A stretch of 64,000 nucleotides of DNA, from positions 702,501-766,500 of the forward strand of contig NZ_RCIZ01000002.1 of NCBI RefSeq assembly GCF_003666685.1. The letters run 5' to 3'. The translations under genes were made by a program, and so were the position numbers. The notes beneath the pieces were generated by a model. It ran no database searches and was not told the DNA's origin. It worked only from the letters and a program-made list of their open reading frames with translations. Positions 19,193 to 27,905 of this stretch are shown one piece after another; the first letter of the stretch is position 1, and each line of letters begins with the position of its first letter. Origin of the DNA: Mesorhizobium sp. YM1C-6-2. GTDB taxonomy: Bacteria > Pseudomonadota > Alphaproteobacteria > Rhizobiales > Rhizobiaceae.

Positions 19193-20350
19193 ATGGGGAT
19201 CGAATATATCGGCGTCTTCCAGATCATCGTCGGGGTCATCGGCCGCTTCTGGCCGGTATGGCTGGCGCTGGCGATCGTGCTCGGCATCAGCTTCTTCTAC
19301 AAGAAGAAACTCGGCCTCTACGGCCAGCTGTTCGACAGCGGCGTCGGCATAGCCGGCGTCTCGATCTGCTTCTTCTGGCTGTTCACGGCGATCTTCGCCT
19401 CGACGATCGCGCCCTTCGACCCGCTCGGCCAGGTGCCGGTCATGAAGGATGCGCTGCCGGGCGCGATCGAGCCGGGCACGCAGAACATATATTTCTTCGG
19501 CGGCGACAAGCTCGCCCGCGACGTGTTCTCGCGCATGGTGTTCGGCAGCAAGATCGTGCTGATCATCGCGCCCGCGGCGACTGCCTTCGCGCTGATGGTC
19601 GGCATCACGCTTGGCCTGCCGGCCGGCTATTATGGTGGGCGGATCGACTCGATCCTCTCCTTCCTCGCCAACCTCGTGCTGGCGTTCCCCGTCATCCTGC
19701 TCTTCTATCTGCTGGTGACGCCTGGAATAATGGACACGCCGATCCCCTACGGGCTCGCCGGACTGTTCTTCCTGTTCCCGATCATCTTCTTCCTGACGCT
19801 GTTCTACACGCGCTTCAAGAACCGGCCGGACCGGCTCTACGTGCTGCTCGGGCTGACCATCTTGCTCGGCGGCTGGGTCTATATCGGTCTCGTCTTCGAC
19901 GCCGATCCGCTCGGCATCGTCTCGATCGCGCCCAACCAGCTCAACATCTTCGTGGCGGTCGTCTTCGCGTCCAGTCCCGGCGTCTTCCGCATCGTTCGCG
20001 GGCTGGTTATGGACATCAAGACGCGCGACTATGTGGCGGCGGCGCAGACGCGCGGCGAGACGCCCTGGTACATCATGCTGTGGGAGATCCTGCCCAACGC
20101 GCGCGGACCGCTGATCGTCGATGCCTGCCTGCGCATCGGCTACACGACGATCCTGCTCGGCACGCTGGGCTATTTCGGCCTAGGCCTGGCGCCGGAGAGC
20201 CCCGACTGGGGCACCGCGATCAAGGACGCCAGCCGTCTGCTGCGTTCCTTCATCCACCCGGCGCTGCCACCGACGATCGCCCTGATGAGCTTCGTGCTGG
20301 GCCTGAACCTGCTTGCCGACGCACTGCGCGAGCAATCGATGAAAGACTGA
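19193..20350 (+). CDS. Peptide-type ABC transporter permease (DppC-like)
   Basis: Second inner-membrane permease of the importer. Hydrophobic segments start at residues about 15-35 and 50-70. The coupling motif is DYVAAAQTRGETPWYIMLWEILPN, and the family ending is GTAIKDASRLLRSFIHP then LGLNLLADALREQ. 385 residues. An extra hydrophobic block (about 175-235, LAGLFFLFPIIFFLTLFYTR) makes it longer than E. coli DppC (300 residues). Followed after two bases by a palindromic repeat lying before the ATPase gene. Confidence 0.9.
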   Translation: MGIEYIGVFQIIVGVIGRFWPVWLALAIVLGISFFYKKKLGLYGQLFDSGVGIAGVSICFFWLFTAIFASTIAPFDPLGQVPVMKDALPGAIEPGTQNIYFFGGDKLARDVFSRMVFGSKIVLIIAPAATAFALMVGITLGLPAGYYGGRIDSILSFLANLVLAFPVILLFYLLVTPGIMDTPIPYGLAGLFFLFPIIFFLTLFYTRFKNRPDRLYVLLGLTILLGGWVYIGLVFDADPLGIVSIAPNQLNIFVAVVFASSPGVFRIVRGLVMDIKTRDYVAAAQTRGETPWYIMLWEILPNARGPLIVDACLRIGYTTILLGTLGYFGLGLAPESPDWGTAIKDASRLLRSFIHPALPPTIALMSFVLGLNLLADALREQSMKD

Positions 20351-20352
20351 TC

Positions 20353-20399
20353 CGCATGGCCGCCGAAAGCGGTTGCCGGTTTCCGGAAAAGGCCATGCG
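20353..20399. repeat. Intra-operon palindromic repeat (rhizobial intergenic element type)
   Basis: Arms CGCATGGCC (20353-20361) and GGCCATGCG (20391-20399) around an inner GAAAGCGGTTGCCGGTTTCC stretch. This general build, a palindrome with a GGTTxCCGGTTTTC-like core, is common between genes in Rhizobiales. It sits between the second permease stop and the ATPase start without breaking the operon. Confidence 0.6.
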
Positions 20400-20411
20400 A
20401 TAGGAGAGCGG

Positions 20412-22856
20412 ATGATGAACGAAGCTGTGAAAGCCACGAACATCGACGACGCCGAACCCATCATCGACATCGAGAACCTGTCGATTTCCTTCTTCACGCG
20501 CCGCGGCGAGATCCCCGCGGTGATGGACTTTTCCTGCAAGGTGATGCCCGGCGAGGCGATGGGCATCGTCGGCGAATCCGGCTGCGGCAAGTCGACGGTG
20601 TCGCTCGGCATCATGCGCGACCTGTCGAACGTCGGGAAGATCGTCGGCGGCCGCATCAAGTTCAAGGGCAAGGACATGGGCGAGCTGACCGAGGAGGAGC
20701 TGCGCTCCATCCGCGGCAACGAGATCGCTATGATCTACCAGGAGCCGATGGCTTCCCTGAACCCTGCCATGAAGATCGGCCAGCAGCTCATGGAAGTGCC
20801 GATCCTGCACGACAAGGTGTCGAAGGAAGAGGCCTACAAAAGAGCGCTGGAGACGGTGCGCGCGGTGCGGCTGCCCGATCCGGAACGGATGATGAAATCC
20901 TATCCGCATCAGCTTTCGGGCGGTCAGCAGCAGCGCATCGTCATCGCCATGGCGCTGCTGTCGAAGCCGGCGCTGCTCCTGCTCGACGAACCCACCACGG
21001 CGCTCGACGTGACGGTCGAGGCCGGCATCGTCCAGCTCGTAAAGGGGCTCGGCAAGGAACTCGGCACATCGATGATCTTCGTGTCGCACAATCTCGGCCT
21101 CATCCTGGAGACCTGCGACCGCATCACTGTCATGTATTCCGGCGAAGCCGTCGAGACCGGCAACATCAAGGACGTCTTCGACCGCATGCGGCACCCCTAT
21201 ACGCAAGGGCTGTTCCGCTCGATCCCGCTACCCGGCGCCGACAAGAACTCGCGGCCGCTGGTCGCCATCCCCGGCCAGTTGCCGCTGCCGCACGAGCGGC
21301 CGAAGGGCTGCAATTTCGGACCGCGCTGCCACCATTTCGTCGAGGGCGTCTGCAACGCCGCCGAGATCCCGATGATCCCGGTCGAGGGGCACGAGAACCA
21401 TTTCTCGCGCTGCGTGCGTTTCAACGAGATCGACTGGGAGGCGCTGCCCGAGGGCGCCAAGCAGGAGAAGGAACCGGTGACGCCCGGCGCGCCGATGCTC
21501 AAGGTCGACGATCTCAAGAAATACTACAAGGTCGCCGCCAACGAGATTTTCGGCGGGGCGGAGCCGCGCACCGTCAAGGCCAACGAGACGATCAGCTTCA
21601 TCGCGCGCGAGTCGGAGACGGTGGCGATCGTCGGCGAGTCCGGCTGCGGCAAGTCCACGCTGGCGAAAGTCCTGCTCGGGCTGGAGACGGCGTCGGCCGG
21701 CACCGTCATGCTCGGCAACACGGAGATCCAGTCGACCGGCATCGAGAATCGCGACGTCGATACGGTGTCGTCGATCCAGATGGTGTTCCAGAACCCGTTC
21801 GACACGTTGAACCCCAGCCATTCGGTCGGTTCGCAGATCATCCGGACGCTGGAGAAGTTCAAGGTTGGCAAGACGGTCGCCGACCGCAAGCAGCGCATGC
21901 TTGAGCTGCTCGACCTCGTGAAGCTTCCGCGCGCCTTCGCCGAACGCATGCCGCGCCAGCTTTCAGGCGGGCAGAAGCAGCGCATCGGTGTCGCGCGCGC
22001 ATTCGCCGGCGCCGCCAAGGTGGTGGTGGCGGACGAGCCGGTCTCGGCGCTCGACGTGTCGGTGCAGGCCGCCGTCACCGAGCTCCTGATGGATATCCAG
22101 CGCAAGAACAAGACGACGATGCTGTTCATCAGCCACGACCTGTCCGTGGTGCGCTACATCGCCGACCGCGTCGTCGTCATGTATCTCGGCTACATCGTCG
22201 AGCAGGGCACGACCGACCAGATATTCTCGCCACCTTATCACCCCTATACGGAGGCGCTGCTGTCGGCGATCCCGATCGCGGATACGAGCGTGGTCAAGAC
22301 GCACATCGTTCTCGAGGGCGACATTCCCTCGGCGATGAACCCGCCGACCGGCTGCCCGTTCCAGACGCGCTGCCGCTACAAGCATCTGGTGCCGGACAAT
22401 CTCTGCGAGACGAAGGTGCCGCCGGTGAAGGATCTCGGCGACGGCCACAAGAGCCTGTGCTGGCTGGACGACGACGTGCTCTCGCGCATGGAGCCGGTGA
22501 TACGCTTCGACGTCCAGCACGCCTCCCACGAAGGTGTGCCGGAGGATGCGCCGCACGGCGTCGGCCCGGGCTATGCCGGCGAGCCGCCGAAGCGTCCGCG
22601 TGGCAAGAACGCGACTGTCCAGGCCGGTGAATTCGGCGAGGATGCCGAGGAGGCGGAGGCGACGATGCGGGCGCGTCAGCACGAGCGCCGCGACGAGACC
22701 TCCGAGCCGCATGCGGACGACGATCACTCGCACTCGGCGCCGTTGACGCCGCGCACGGTGGGCGACGGACGGCAGGCCGACGATGAGGACGTGCCCTCGG
22801 CCTTCGAACCTACCGAAGCCGAAAACGAGGAAGACGCAAAGAAGAAGCCGCAGTAG
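20412..22856 (+). CDS. Fused double ATP-binding protein of the peptide importer (DppD-DppF fusion) with acidic tail
   Basis: Energises the importer; it carries both ATPase halves in one chain. Start at 20412 (MMNEAVKATN) with AGGAG five bases upstream; the next ATG is equally possible. Walker A GESGCGKST occurs twice, near residues 54 and 410. Signature motifs are LSGGQQQR and LSGGQKQR, and Walker B is LLLLDEP and VVVADEP. Each half ends with the oligopeptide-transporter C-terminal domain with Cys residues (CNFGPRCHHF, CPFQTRCRYKH). The last 120 residues (about 693-814) are low-complexity and rich in Glu, Asp, Arg and His, and are not part of the ATPase fold. 814 residues. Confidence 0.9.
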   Translation: MMNEAVKATNIDDAEPIIDIENLSISFFTRRGEIPAVMDFSCKVMPGEAMGIVGESGCGKSTVSLGIMRDLSNVGKIVGGRIKFKGKDMGELTEEELRSIRGNEIAMIYQEPMASLNPAMKIGQQLMEVPILHDKVSKEEAYKRALETVRAVRLPDPERMMKSYPHQLSGGQQQRIVIAMALLSKPALLLLDEPTTALDVTVEAGIVQLVKGLGKELGTSMIFVSHNLGLILETCDRITVMYSGEAVETGNIKDVFDRMRHPYTQGLFRSIPLPGADKNSRPLVAIPGQLPLPHERPKGCNFGPRCHHFVEGVCNAAEIPMIPVEGHENHFSRCVRFNEIDWEALPEGAKQEKEPVTPGAPMLKVDDLKKYYKVAANEIFGGAEPRTVKANETISFIARESETVAIVGESGCGKSTLAKVLLGLETASAGTVMLGNTEIQSTGIENRDVDTVSSIQMVFQNPFDTLNPSHSVGSQIIRTLEKFKVGKTVADRKQRMLELLDLVKLPRAFAERMPRQLSGGQKQRIGVARAFAGAAKVVVADEPVSALDVSVQAAVTELLMDIQRKNKTTMLFISHDLSVVRYIADRVVVMYLGYIVEQGTTDQIFSPPYHPYTEALLSAIPIADTSVVKTHIVLEGDIPSAMNPPTGCPFQTRCRYKHLVPDNLCETKVPPVKDLGDGHKSLCWLDDDVLSRMEPVIRFDVQHASHEGVPEDAPHGVGPGYAGEPPKRPRGKNATVQAGEFGEDAEEAEATMRARQHERRDETSEPHADDDHSHSAPLTPRTVGDGRQADDEDVPSAFEPTEAENEEDAKKKPQ

Positions 22857-22865
22857 GCTGCGGCC

Positions 22866-23459
22866 TCAATTGCATTCCTGCAATTGCTGCTCGTATTCGC
22901 GCGCCATTTTCTCCGTCTCCCGTGCATAGCGCTGCAGGCCGGGTTTCTGCGCCCAGTCGCCGCGGCCGTAGCCGCTCCAGCCGAAATAATAGGCGAGGTA
23001 GAGATTGTAGGCGTCGGTTCTCGACACGCCGAACCGATCGGCGGTCTTGGAATGGTACCAGCCGACGAAATCGACCGCGTCGGCGAAATTGTTGCGTTTG
23101 GCCGAGCCGTTGCCGGTTTCCTTCTGGTATTGCGTCCAGGTGCCGTCCAGCGCCTGCGAATAGCCATAGGCCGACGAGGCCCGCTTCCAGGGGATGAAGC
23201 CGAGCAGCATGGTGCGCGGCGGCTTGGCATTGTGCTGGAAGCCGGATTCCTTGCGCAGCGTCGCCATCAGCACCGGCACCGGCACGCCGTATTTGCGCTC
23301 TGACTTCTCGGCGGCCGTGCGCCAGTTCTCGAACCAGCCGTTCTTCTGGTCGAACACCCTGCAGACATTGTTGATGTGGCTCGGCGCCGACGCGCATGCG
23401 GACAGCGCGAGCACCAATGCGAACACAGCTACAATTTTACTCAAGCTCGAACGAAGCAT
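22866..23459 (-). CDS. Lipoprotein with lytic transglycosylase (SLT) domain
   Basis: Predicted outer-membrane or periplasmic lipoprotein that cleaves peptidoglycan glycan strands. The signal ends in the lipobox LSAC (VFALVLALSAC), so lipidation at the Cys is expected. The SLT fold includes VPVPVLMATLRKESGF (catalytic Glu in KES), SSAYGYSQALDGTWTQY and NLYLAYYFGWSGYGRGDW. 197 residues. It converges on the importer operon with a nine-base gap. Related short SLT lipoproteins occur across Rhizobiales; the in vivo substrate is not known. Confidence 0.85.
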   Translation of the reverse strand: MLRSSLSKIVAVFALVLALSACASAPSHINNVCRVFDQKNGWFENWRTAAEKSERKYGVPVPVLMATLRKESGFQHNAKPPRTMLLGFIPWKRASSAYGYSQALDGTWTQYQKETGNGSAKRNNFADAVDFVGWYHSKTADRFGVSRTDAYNLYLAYYFGWSGYGRGDWAQKPGLQRYARETEKMAREYEQQLQECN

Positions 23460-23750
23460 TAACCGATCAATAGGCTTAAAAGCTGAAAGGATTGTTGCAC
23501 TAACTGTTAACCCTGCGGCCGCCGTAGATAGGGGCGTGGAAGCGCCGCGGGAAGTGTCCTTGTGACAATGAGGTTAAGCGGGGAGGTTAAGGACGGCCGG
23601 ATCGCCCTGGACGGGCCGCGCGAGGAATACGACCCATCTTGTCGGAATTTTGGCACTCGTCATCCGAAGTGACGCGATCACGACAAACCTGTCCGGAAAA
23701 GGACGGTTTTCCGATAGCCGGACCGGCCAGCGCGCGATTGTTATGCCGGC
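23460..23750. other. Divergent intergenic region
   Basis: 291 bases between the transglycosylase (minus) and the MttB-family gene (plus). It holds a nested inverted repeat at 23691-23723 (outer GTCCGG/CCGGAC, inner GGAAAA/TTTTCC), which may be a repeat remnant or regulatory hairpin. No gene is evident. Confidence 0.4.
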
Positions 23751-25286
23751 ATGACCGAAACAAGACGCCGCCGCAGCACCGAGCGCTCCGCCAAGGGACC
23801 GGCTGCGATCCCTCAACTGCCGCTCCGCCGCGTGCGCAATCCCTACCCGCCGATGGCGCTGCTCTCGGCCGACCAGATCGAGGCCATCCACGAGGCTTCG
23901 CTGCATATCCTCGAGAATTTCGGCATCGAGGTGATGAGCGCCCGCGCGCTGGCGCTGTTCGAGAAGGCCGGCGCCTCGGTCGACCATGCGACGCAGACGG
24001 TGCGGCTCGATCGCGGGCTGGTGGCCGAGGCGCTGAAGACCGCGCCGTCCGCCTATACGCTCACTCCGCGTAATCCGAGCCACGCCGTCCATCTCGGCGG
24101 CGACACGATCAACTTCACGCTGGTCGCCGGGCCGCCCAATGTGCACGACATGGAGCGTGGACGCCGCGCCGGCAACCTTCGCGATTATTCCGACCTCATC
24201 CGCCTGGCGCAGCATTTCAACTGCATCCACATGCTCGGTAACCAGGTCTGCGCGCCGATCGAGCTGCCGGCGAATTCGCGCCACCTCGACACCTATTTCG
24301 CCAACCTGACGCTGACCGACAAGAGCTTCCACGTTTCGGCGATCGGCCGGGGCAGGGCGCTCGACGGCATATCGATGATGGCGATCTCGCGCGGCCTGAC
24401 GCTCGACCAGATGCGTAACGACCCCGGCGTGACGACGATCATCTCGGTCAATTCACCGCGCCGCTTCGACGACGCCATGTCGGAAGGGCTGATCACCATG
24501 GCCGAGCACGGCCAGTCGGTCGCGGTGACGCCGTTCACGCTGATGGGCGCCATGAGCCCGGTGACCCTCGCCGGTGCGCTGGCGCAGCAGAATGCCGAGG
24601 CGCTGTTCGGCGTGGTATTGACTCAGCTGGTCAGGCCGGGCGCTCCGGTCATGTACGGCGCCTTCACCTCGAATGTCGACATGCGCTCAGGCGCGCCGGC
24701 CTTCGGCACGCCGGAGAACACCAAGGCCAACGTCGCGTCCGGCCAGTTCGCCCGCCGTTATTCACTCCCCTACCGCACCACTCCCGGCAGCGCATCCAAC
24801 GTCGCCGACGCGCAGGGCGCTTACGAGACGATGATGGCGCTGTGGGGCGCCGTCCTCGGCCACGGCAATCTCGTCTACCACGCCGCCGGCTGGCAGGAGG
24901 GCGGGCTGACGGCGAGCTACGAGAAGCTGATCATCGACGTCGAGATGATCCAGCACATGATGGCGTTTCTCGAACCCATCAGGGTGGACGAGGGGGAACT
25001 CGCCGTAGAAGCGCTCGGTCGCGTGCCGACCGGCGGCCACTTCTTCGGCGAGCCGCACACGCTGGAACGCTACTCCACCGCCTTCTACCAGCCGATGCTG
25101 TCCAACTGGCAGAACTTCGAGGCGTGGACTGAGGCAGGTGCGCTCGACGCTACCCAGCGCGCGACAAAGCTCTGGAAGAAGGCGCTCGAGGAATACCAGC
25201 AGCCAGCGATGGATCCCGCGATAAGCGAGGCGCTGGAGGCCTATGTGGCGAAGCGCCGTGAAGAGATCGGGGACGGCGAGCCGTGA
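23751..25286 (+). CDS. Trimethylamine methyltransferase (MttB) family protein, non-pyrrolysine type
   Basis: Member of the MttB/MtgB superfamily, cobalamin-dependent methyltransferases that demethylate quaternary or tertiary amines such as glycine betaine. The 511-residue frame is uninterrupted: no in-frame TAG, so it lacks pyrrolysine. Features seen: PPMALLSADQIEAIHEASL, NFGIEVMSARALALFEKAGA, the barrel core (GRRAGNLRDYSDLIRLAQHF, VTPFTLMGAMSPVTLAGALA) and a C-terminal WTEAGALDATQRATKLWKK block typical of rhizobial members. Followed after 78 bases by a dimethylglycine-dehydrogenase-like gene. No corrinoid protein gene is nearby, so the methyl acceptor is unknown. Confidence 0.85.
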   Translation: MTETRRRRSTERSAKGPAAIPQLPLRRVRNPYPPMALLSADQIEAIHEASLHILENFGIEVMSARALALFEKAGASVDHATQTVRLDRGLVAEALKTAPSAYTLTPRNPSHAVHLGGDTINFTLVAGPPNVHDMERGRRAGNLRDYSDLIRLAQHFNCIHMLGNQVCAPIELPANSRHLDTYFANLTLTDKSFHVSAIGRGRALDGISMMAISRGLTLDQMRNDPGVTTIISVNSPRRFDDAMSEGLITMAEHGQSVAVTPFTLMGAMSPVTLAGALAQQNAEALFGVVLTQLVRPGAPVMYGAFTSNVDMRSGAPAFGTPENTKANVASGQFARRYSLPYRTTPGSASNVADAQGAYETMMALWGAVLGHGNLVYHAAGWQEGGLTASYEKLIIDVEMIQHMMAFLEPIRVDEGELAVEALGRVPTGGHFFGEPHTLERYSTAFYQPMLSNWQNFEAWTEAGALDATQRATKLWKKALEEYQQPAMDPAISEALEAYVAKRREEIGDGEP

Positions 25287-25364
25287 AGTTTCATATTCCG
25301 ATTCAACCCCTTCGTATCCAGATTCCTAAAAATCCTGCAACTCTTTGAAACAACGGACGAAAAC

Positions 25365-27905
25365 ATGAAATCGCATGCGCAGGTCGTGGTCATCGGCGGA
25401 GGCGTGGTGGGATGCTCCGTGCTCTATCATCTGGCCCGCAGCGGCTGGAGGGATGTGGTGCTTTTGGAGCGCGACGAACTGACGTCTGGCTCGACATGGC
25501 ATGCCGCCGGCGGCATGCACACGATCAACGGCGACCCCAACGTCGCCAAGCTGCAGAAATACACGATCGAACTCTACAAGGAGATCGAGGAACTGTCGGG
25601 GCAGGCGACCGGCGTGCATGTCACCGGTGGCGTTTTGCTTGCCGCGACCGAGGCGCGCATGGACTGGCTGCGCGGTGTCGTCGCCAAGGGCCGCTATCTC
25701 GGCCTCGACCTGGAGGAGATATCCGCCGAGGAAGCGCATCGCCTGATGCCGCTCATCGACCCGAAACAGTTCGTCGGCGCCGTCAGAAATTCGGAGGACG
25801 GCCACCTCGATCCTTCGGGCGTGACGCACGCCTATGCCAAGGCAGCGCGAAAACTGGGAGCGGAGGTCGAGCGCTTCACCAAGGTCGAGGACATCGTGCG
25901 GATGGCCGACGGCAGGTGGCGCGTCGTCACCAACAAGGGCGAGGTCATCGCCGAGCATGTCGTCAATGCCGGCGGGCTGTGGGCGCGCGAGGTCGGCCGC
26001 ATGGTCGGGCTGGAGCTGCCTGTGCTCGCCATGGAGCACATGTATCTCATCACCGAGGACATGCCCGAAGTCGCCGAGTGGAATCAGAAAACCGGCACCG
26101 AGGTGATCCACGCGGTCGACTTCGACGGCGAGCTGTACCTGCGCCAGGAGCGCGGCGGCATGCTGATGGGCACCTACGAGAAGGCCAACAAGCCGTGGTC
26201 GGAATTCACCACGCCGTGGAATTTCGGCCACGAGTTGCTGGAACCGGACATCGACCGTATCGCGCCGTCGCTGGAAGTCGGCTTCCGTCACTTCCCGGCC
26301 TTCCAGAACACCGGCATCAAGCAGATCATCAACGGCCCCTTCACTTTCGCGCCCGACGGCAACCCGCTGGTCGGCCCGGTGCGCGGGCTGCCGGGCTTCT
26401 GGGTTGCCTGCGGCGTCATGGCCGGCTTCAGCCAGGGCGGCGGCGTCGGCCTCGCTCTCTCCAACTGGATGATCCATGGCGATCCCGGCTTTGACATCTG
26501 GGCGATGGACGTCGCGCGCTACGGCGACTGGGCGACCATGGCCTACACCAACGCCAAGGTGCGCGAAAACTATTCCAGACGCTTCTCGATCCGCTTCCCG
26601 AACGAGGAACTGCCGGCCGCACGTCCGCTCAAGACCACGCCCGTCTACGATCTGCTGGCCGAAAAAGGCGCGCAGTTCGGGGTCGCGTACGGGCTGGAGG
26701 TGCCGCTCTGGTACGCGCCCGAAGGCGTGAAGGACGAGTTTTCGTGGCGCCGCTCGTCCGATTTCGAGCACGTCGGCAACGAGGTGAAGGCGGTGCGCGA
26801 GCGTGTCGGCCTCACCGAAATCTCGTCCTTCGCCAAATACCGGGTCGTGGGGCAGGGGGCCGAAGCCTGGCTCGACCGGCTGCTCGCCTGCAAGCTGCCC
26901 AAGCCGGGCCGCATGACGCTTGCTCCCATGCTGAAGGAGGACGGCAGGCTGATCGGCGACTTCACGCTCGCCAATGTAGGCGGGGAGGGGGTGGAACCGC
27001 CGCTGCTTATAGAGCCGCGCCACGAACGACGCGCGGAATCGGAAACCCTTGCCGAGCGCTGGGGTGTCGAAAGAGCGAGTGCATTGAGAGAATACGCTCC
27101 GGAATGGATGATCTTCGGCTCCGGCGTGGCCGAGCAGTTCCACATGCGTTGGTTTGAACAACACCTACCGTCTGACAACTCTGTACGCGTCGAAGCCCTC
27201 GGCCTCTCGCTGGTCGGTTTAGCAATTGCTGGACCACGTGCCCGCGATTTGCTGGAGAAGGTCGTCCGCGCGGATGTTTCGAACGAGTCACACCCGTTCA
27301 TGGGAATCCGGCGCATCGACATCGGCATGTCGCCCTGCCTGGTCGGGCGCGTCAGCTACACCGGCGATCTCGGCTACGAGATCTGGATGGCGCCGGAATA
27401 CCAGCGCAGCGTCTTCCATGCGCTGATGTCTGCCGGAGACGAGTTCGGGATCAGGCTTTTCGGCAGCCGCGCGCTCAACGCGCTCCGGCTGGAGAAGAAT
27501 TACGGCTCCTGGGCGCGCGAGTACCGGCCGATCTACGGGCCGCTCGAAGCCGGGCTCGACCGCTTCGTCGCCTACGGCAAGCAGGCCGACTTCATCGGCA
27601 AGGCGGCTGCGCTCGCCGAGAAGCAGGCAGGCGGCAAGCTCAGGCTGCGGGCCTTCATCCTCGACGCTGAGGACGCAGACGTGATCGGCGACGAGGCGAT
27701 CTGGCATGAAGGGCAGGTGAAAGGCTGGGTGACCTCGGGCGGCTACGCGCACGGGTCAAAACTCTCCGTCGCCTTGGGCTACGTGCCGAAGGAGATCGCC
27801 GACGCTGCCGGCGGCTTCGAGATCGAGCTGCTCGGCAAGCGTTATCCGGCGCGCATCCAGCCGGCGCCGCTGTTCGACGCCAATCTTGAGCGCATGCGCG
27901 GATGA
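25365..27905 (+). CDS. FAD-dependent oxidoreductase of the dimethylglycine/sarcosine dehydrogenase family
   Basis: Flavoprotein predicted to oxidatively demethylate an N-methylated amino acid, passing the C1 unit to tetrahydrofolate. The N-terminal FAD domain has VVVIGGGVVGCSVLYHLARSG and the covalent-flavin-type SGSTWHAAGG region. The C-terminal half is an aminomethyltransferase (GcvT-like) domain: VSYTGDLGYEIWMAPEYQRS, ALRLEKNYGSWAREYRPIYG. 846 residues. Residues about 538-580 form an insert between GDFTLAN and WMIFGSGVAEQFHMRWFE, which I remember as adjacent in relatives; it has atypical codons and an inverted repeat. Its stop overlaps the next gene's ATG by four bases. Confidence 0.88.
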   Translation: MKSHAQVVVIGGGVVGCSVLYHLARSGWRDVVLLERDELTSGSTWHAAGGMHTINGDPNVAKLQKYTIELYKEIEELSGQATGVHVTGGVLLAATEARMDWLRGVVAKGRYLGLDLEEISAEEAHRLMPLIDPKQFVGAVRNSEDGHLDPSGVTHAYAKAARKLGAEVERFTKVEDIVRMADGRWRVVTNKGEVIAEHVVNAGGLWAREVGRMVGLELPVLAMEHMYLITEDMPEVAEWNQKTGTEVIHAVDFDGELYLRQERGGMLMGTYEKANKPWSEFTTPWNFGHELLEPDIDRIAPSLEVGFRHFPAFQNTGIKQIINGPFTFAPDGNPLVGPVRGLPGFWVACGVMAGFSQGGGVGLALSNWMIHGDPGFDIWAMDVARYGDWATMAYTNAKVRENYSRRFSIRFPNEELPAARPLKTTPVYDLLAEKGAQFGVAYGLEVPLWYAPEGVKDEFSWRRSSDFEHVGNEVKAVRERVGLTEISSFAKYRVVGQGAEAWLDRLLACKLPKPGRMTLAPMLKEDGRLIGDFTLANVGGEGVEPPLLIEPRHERRAESETLAERWGVERASALREYAPEWMIFGSGVAEQFHMRWFEQHLPSDNSVRVEALGLSLVGLAIAGPRARDLLEKVVRADVSNESHPFMGIRRIDIGMSPCLVGRVSYTGDLGYEIWMAPEYQRSVFHALMSAGDEFGIRLFGSRALNALRLEKNYGSWAREYRPIYGPLEAGLDRFVAYGKQADFIGKAAALAEKQAGGKLRLRAFILDAEDADVIGDEAIWHEGQVKGWVTSGGYAHGSKLSVALGYVPKEIADAAGGFEIELLGKRYPARIQPAPLFDANLERMRG
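27015..27036. repeat. Inverted repeat inside an in-frame insert of the dehydrogenase gene
   Basis: Arms CCGCGC (27015-27020) and GCGCGG (27031-27036) with a 10-base loop, in the middle of the extra coding segment 26976-27104. Possibly the trace of a short palindromic element inserted in frame. Confidence 0.35.

Noticed and set aside
23751-25286. Possible pyrrolysine codon in the MttB-family gene
   Set aside because: The frame is continuous with no internal TAG, and no pyrrolysine biosynthesis or tRNA gene is in the window.
25326-27164. Open frame of 612 codons opposite the dehydrogenase gene
   Set aside because: No family motifs; the plus-strand frame has FAD and aminomethyltransferase signatures.
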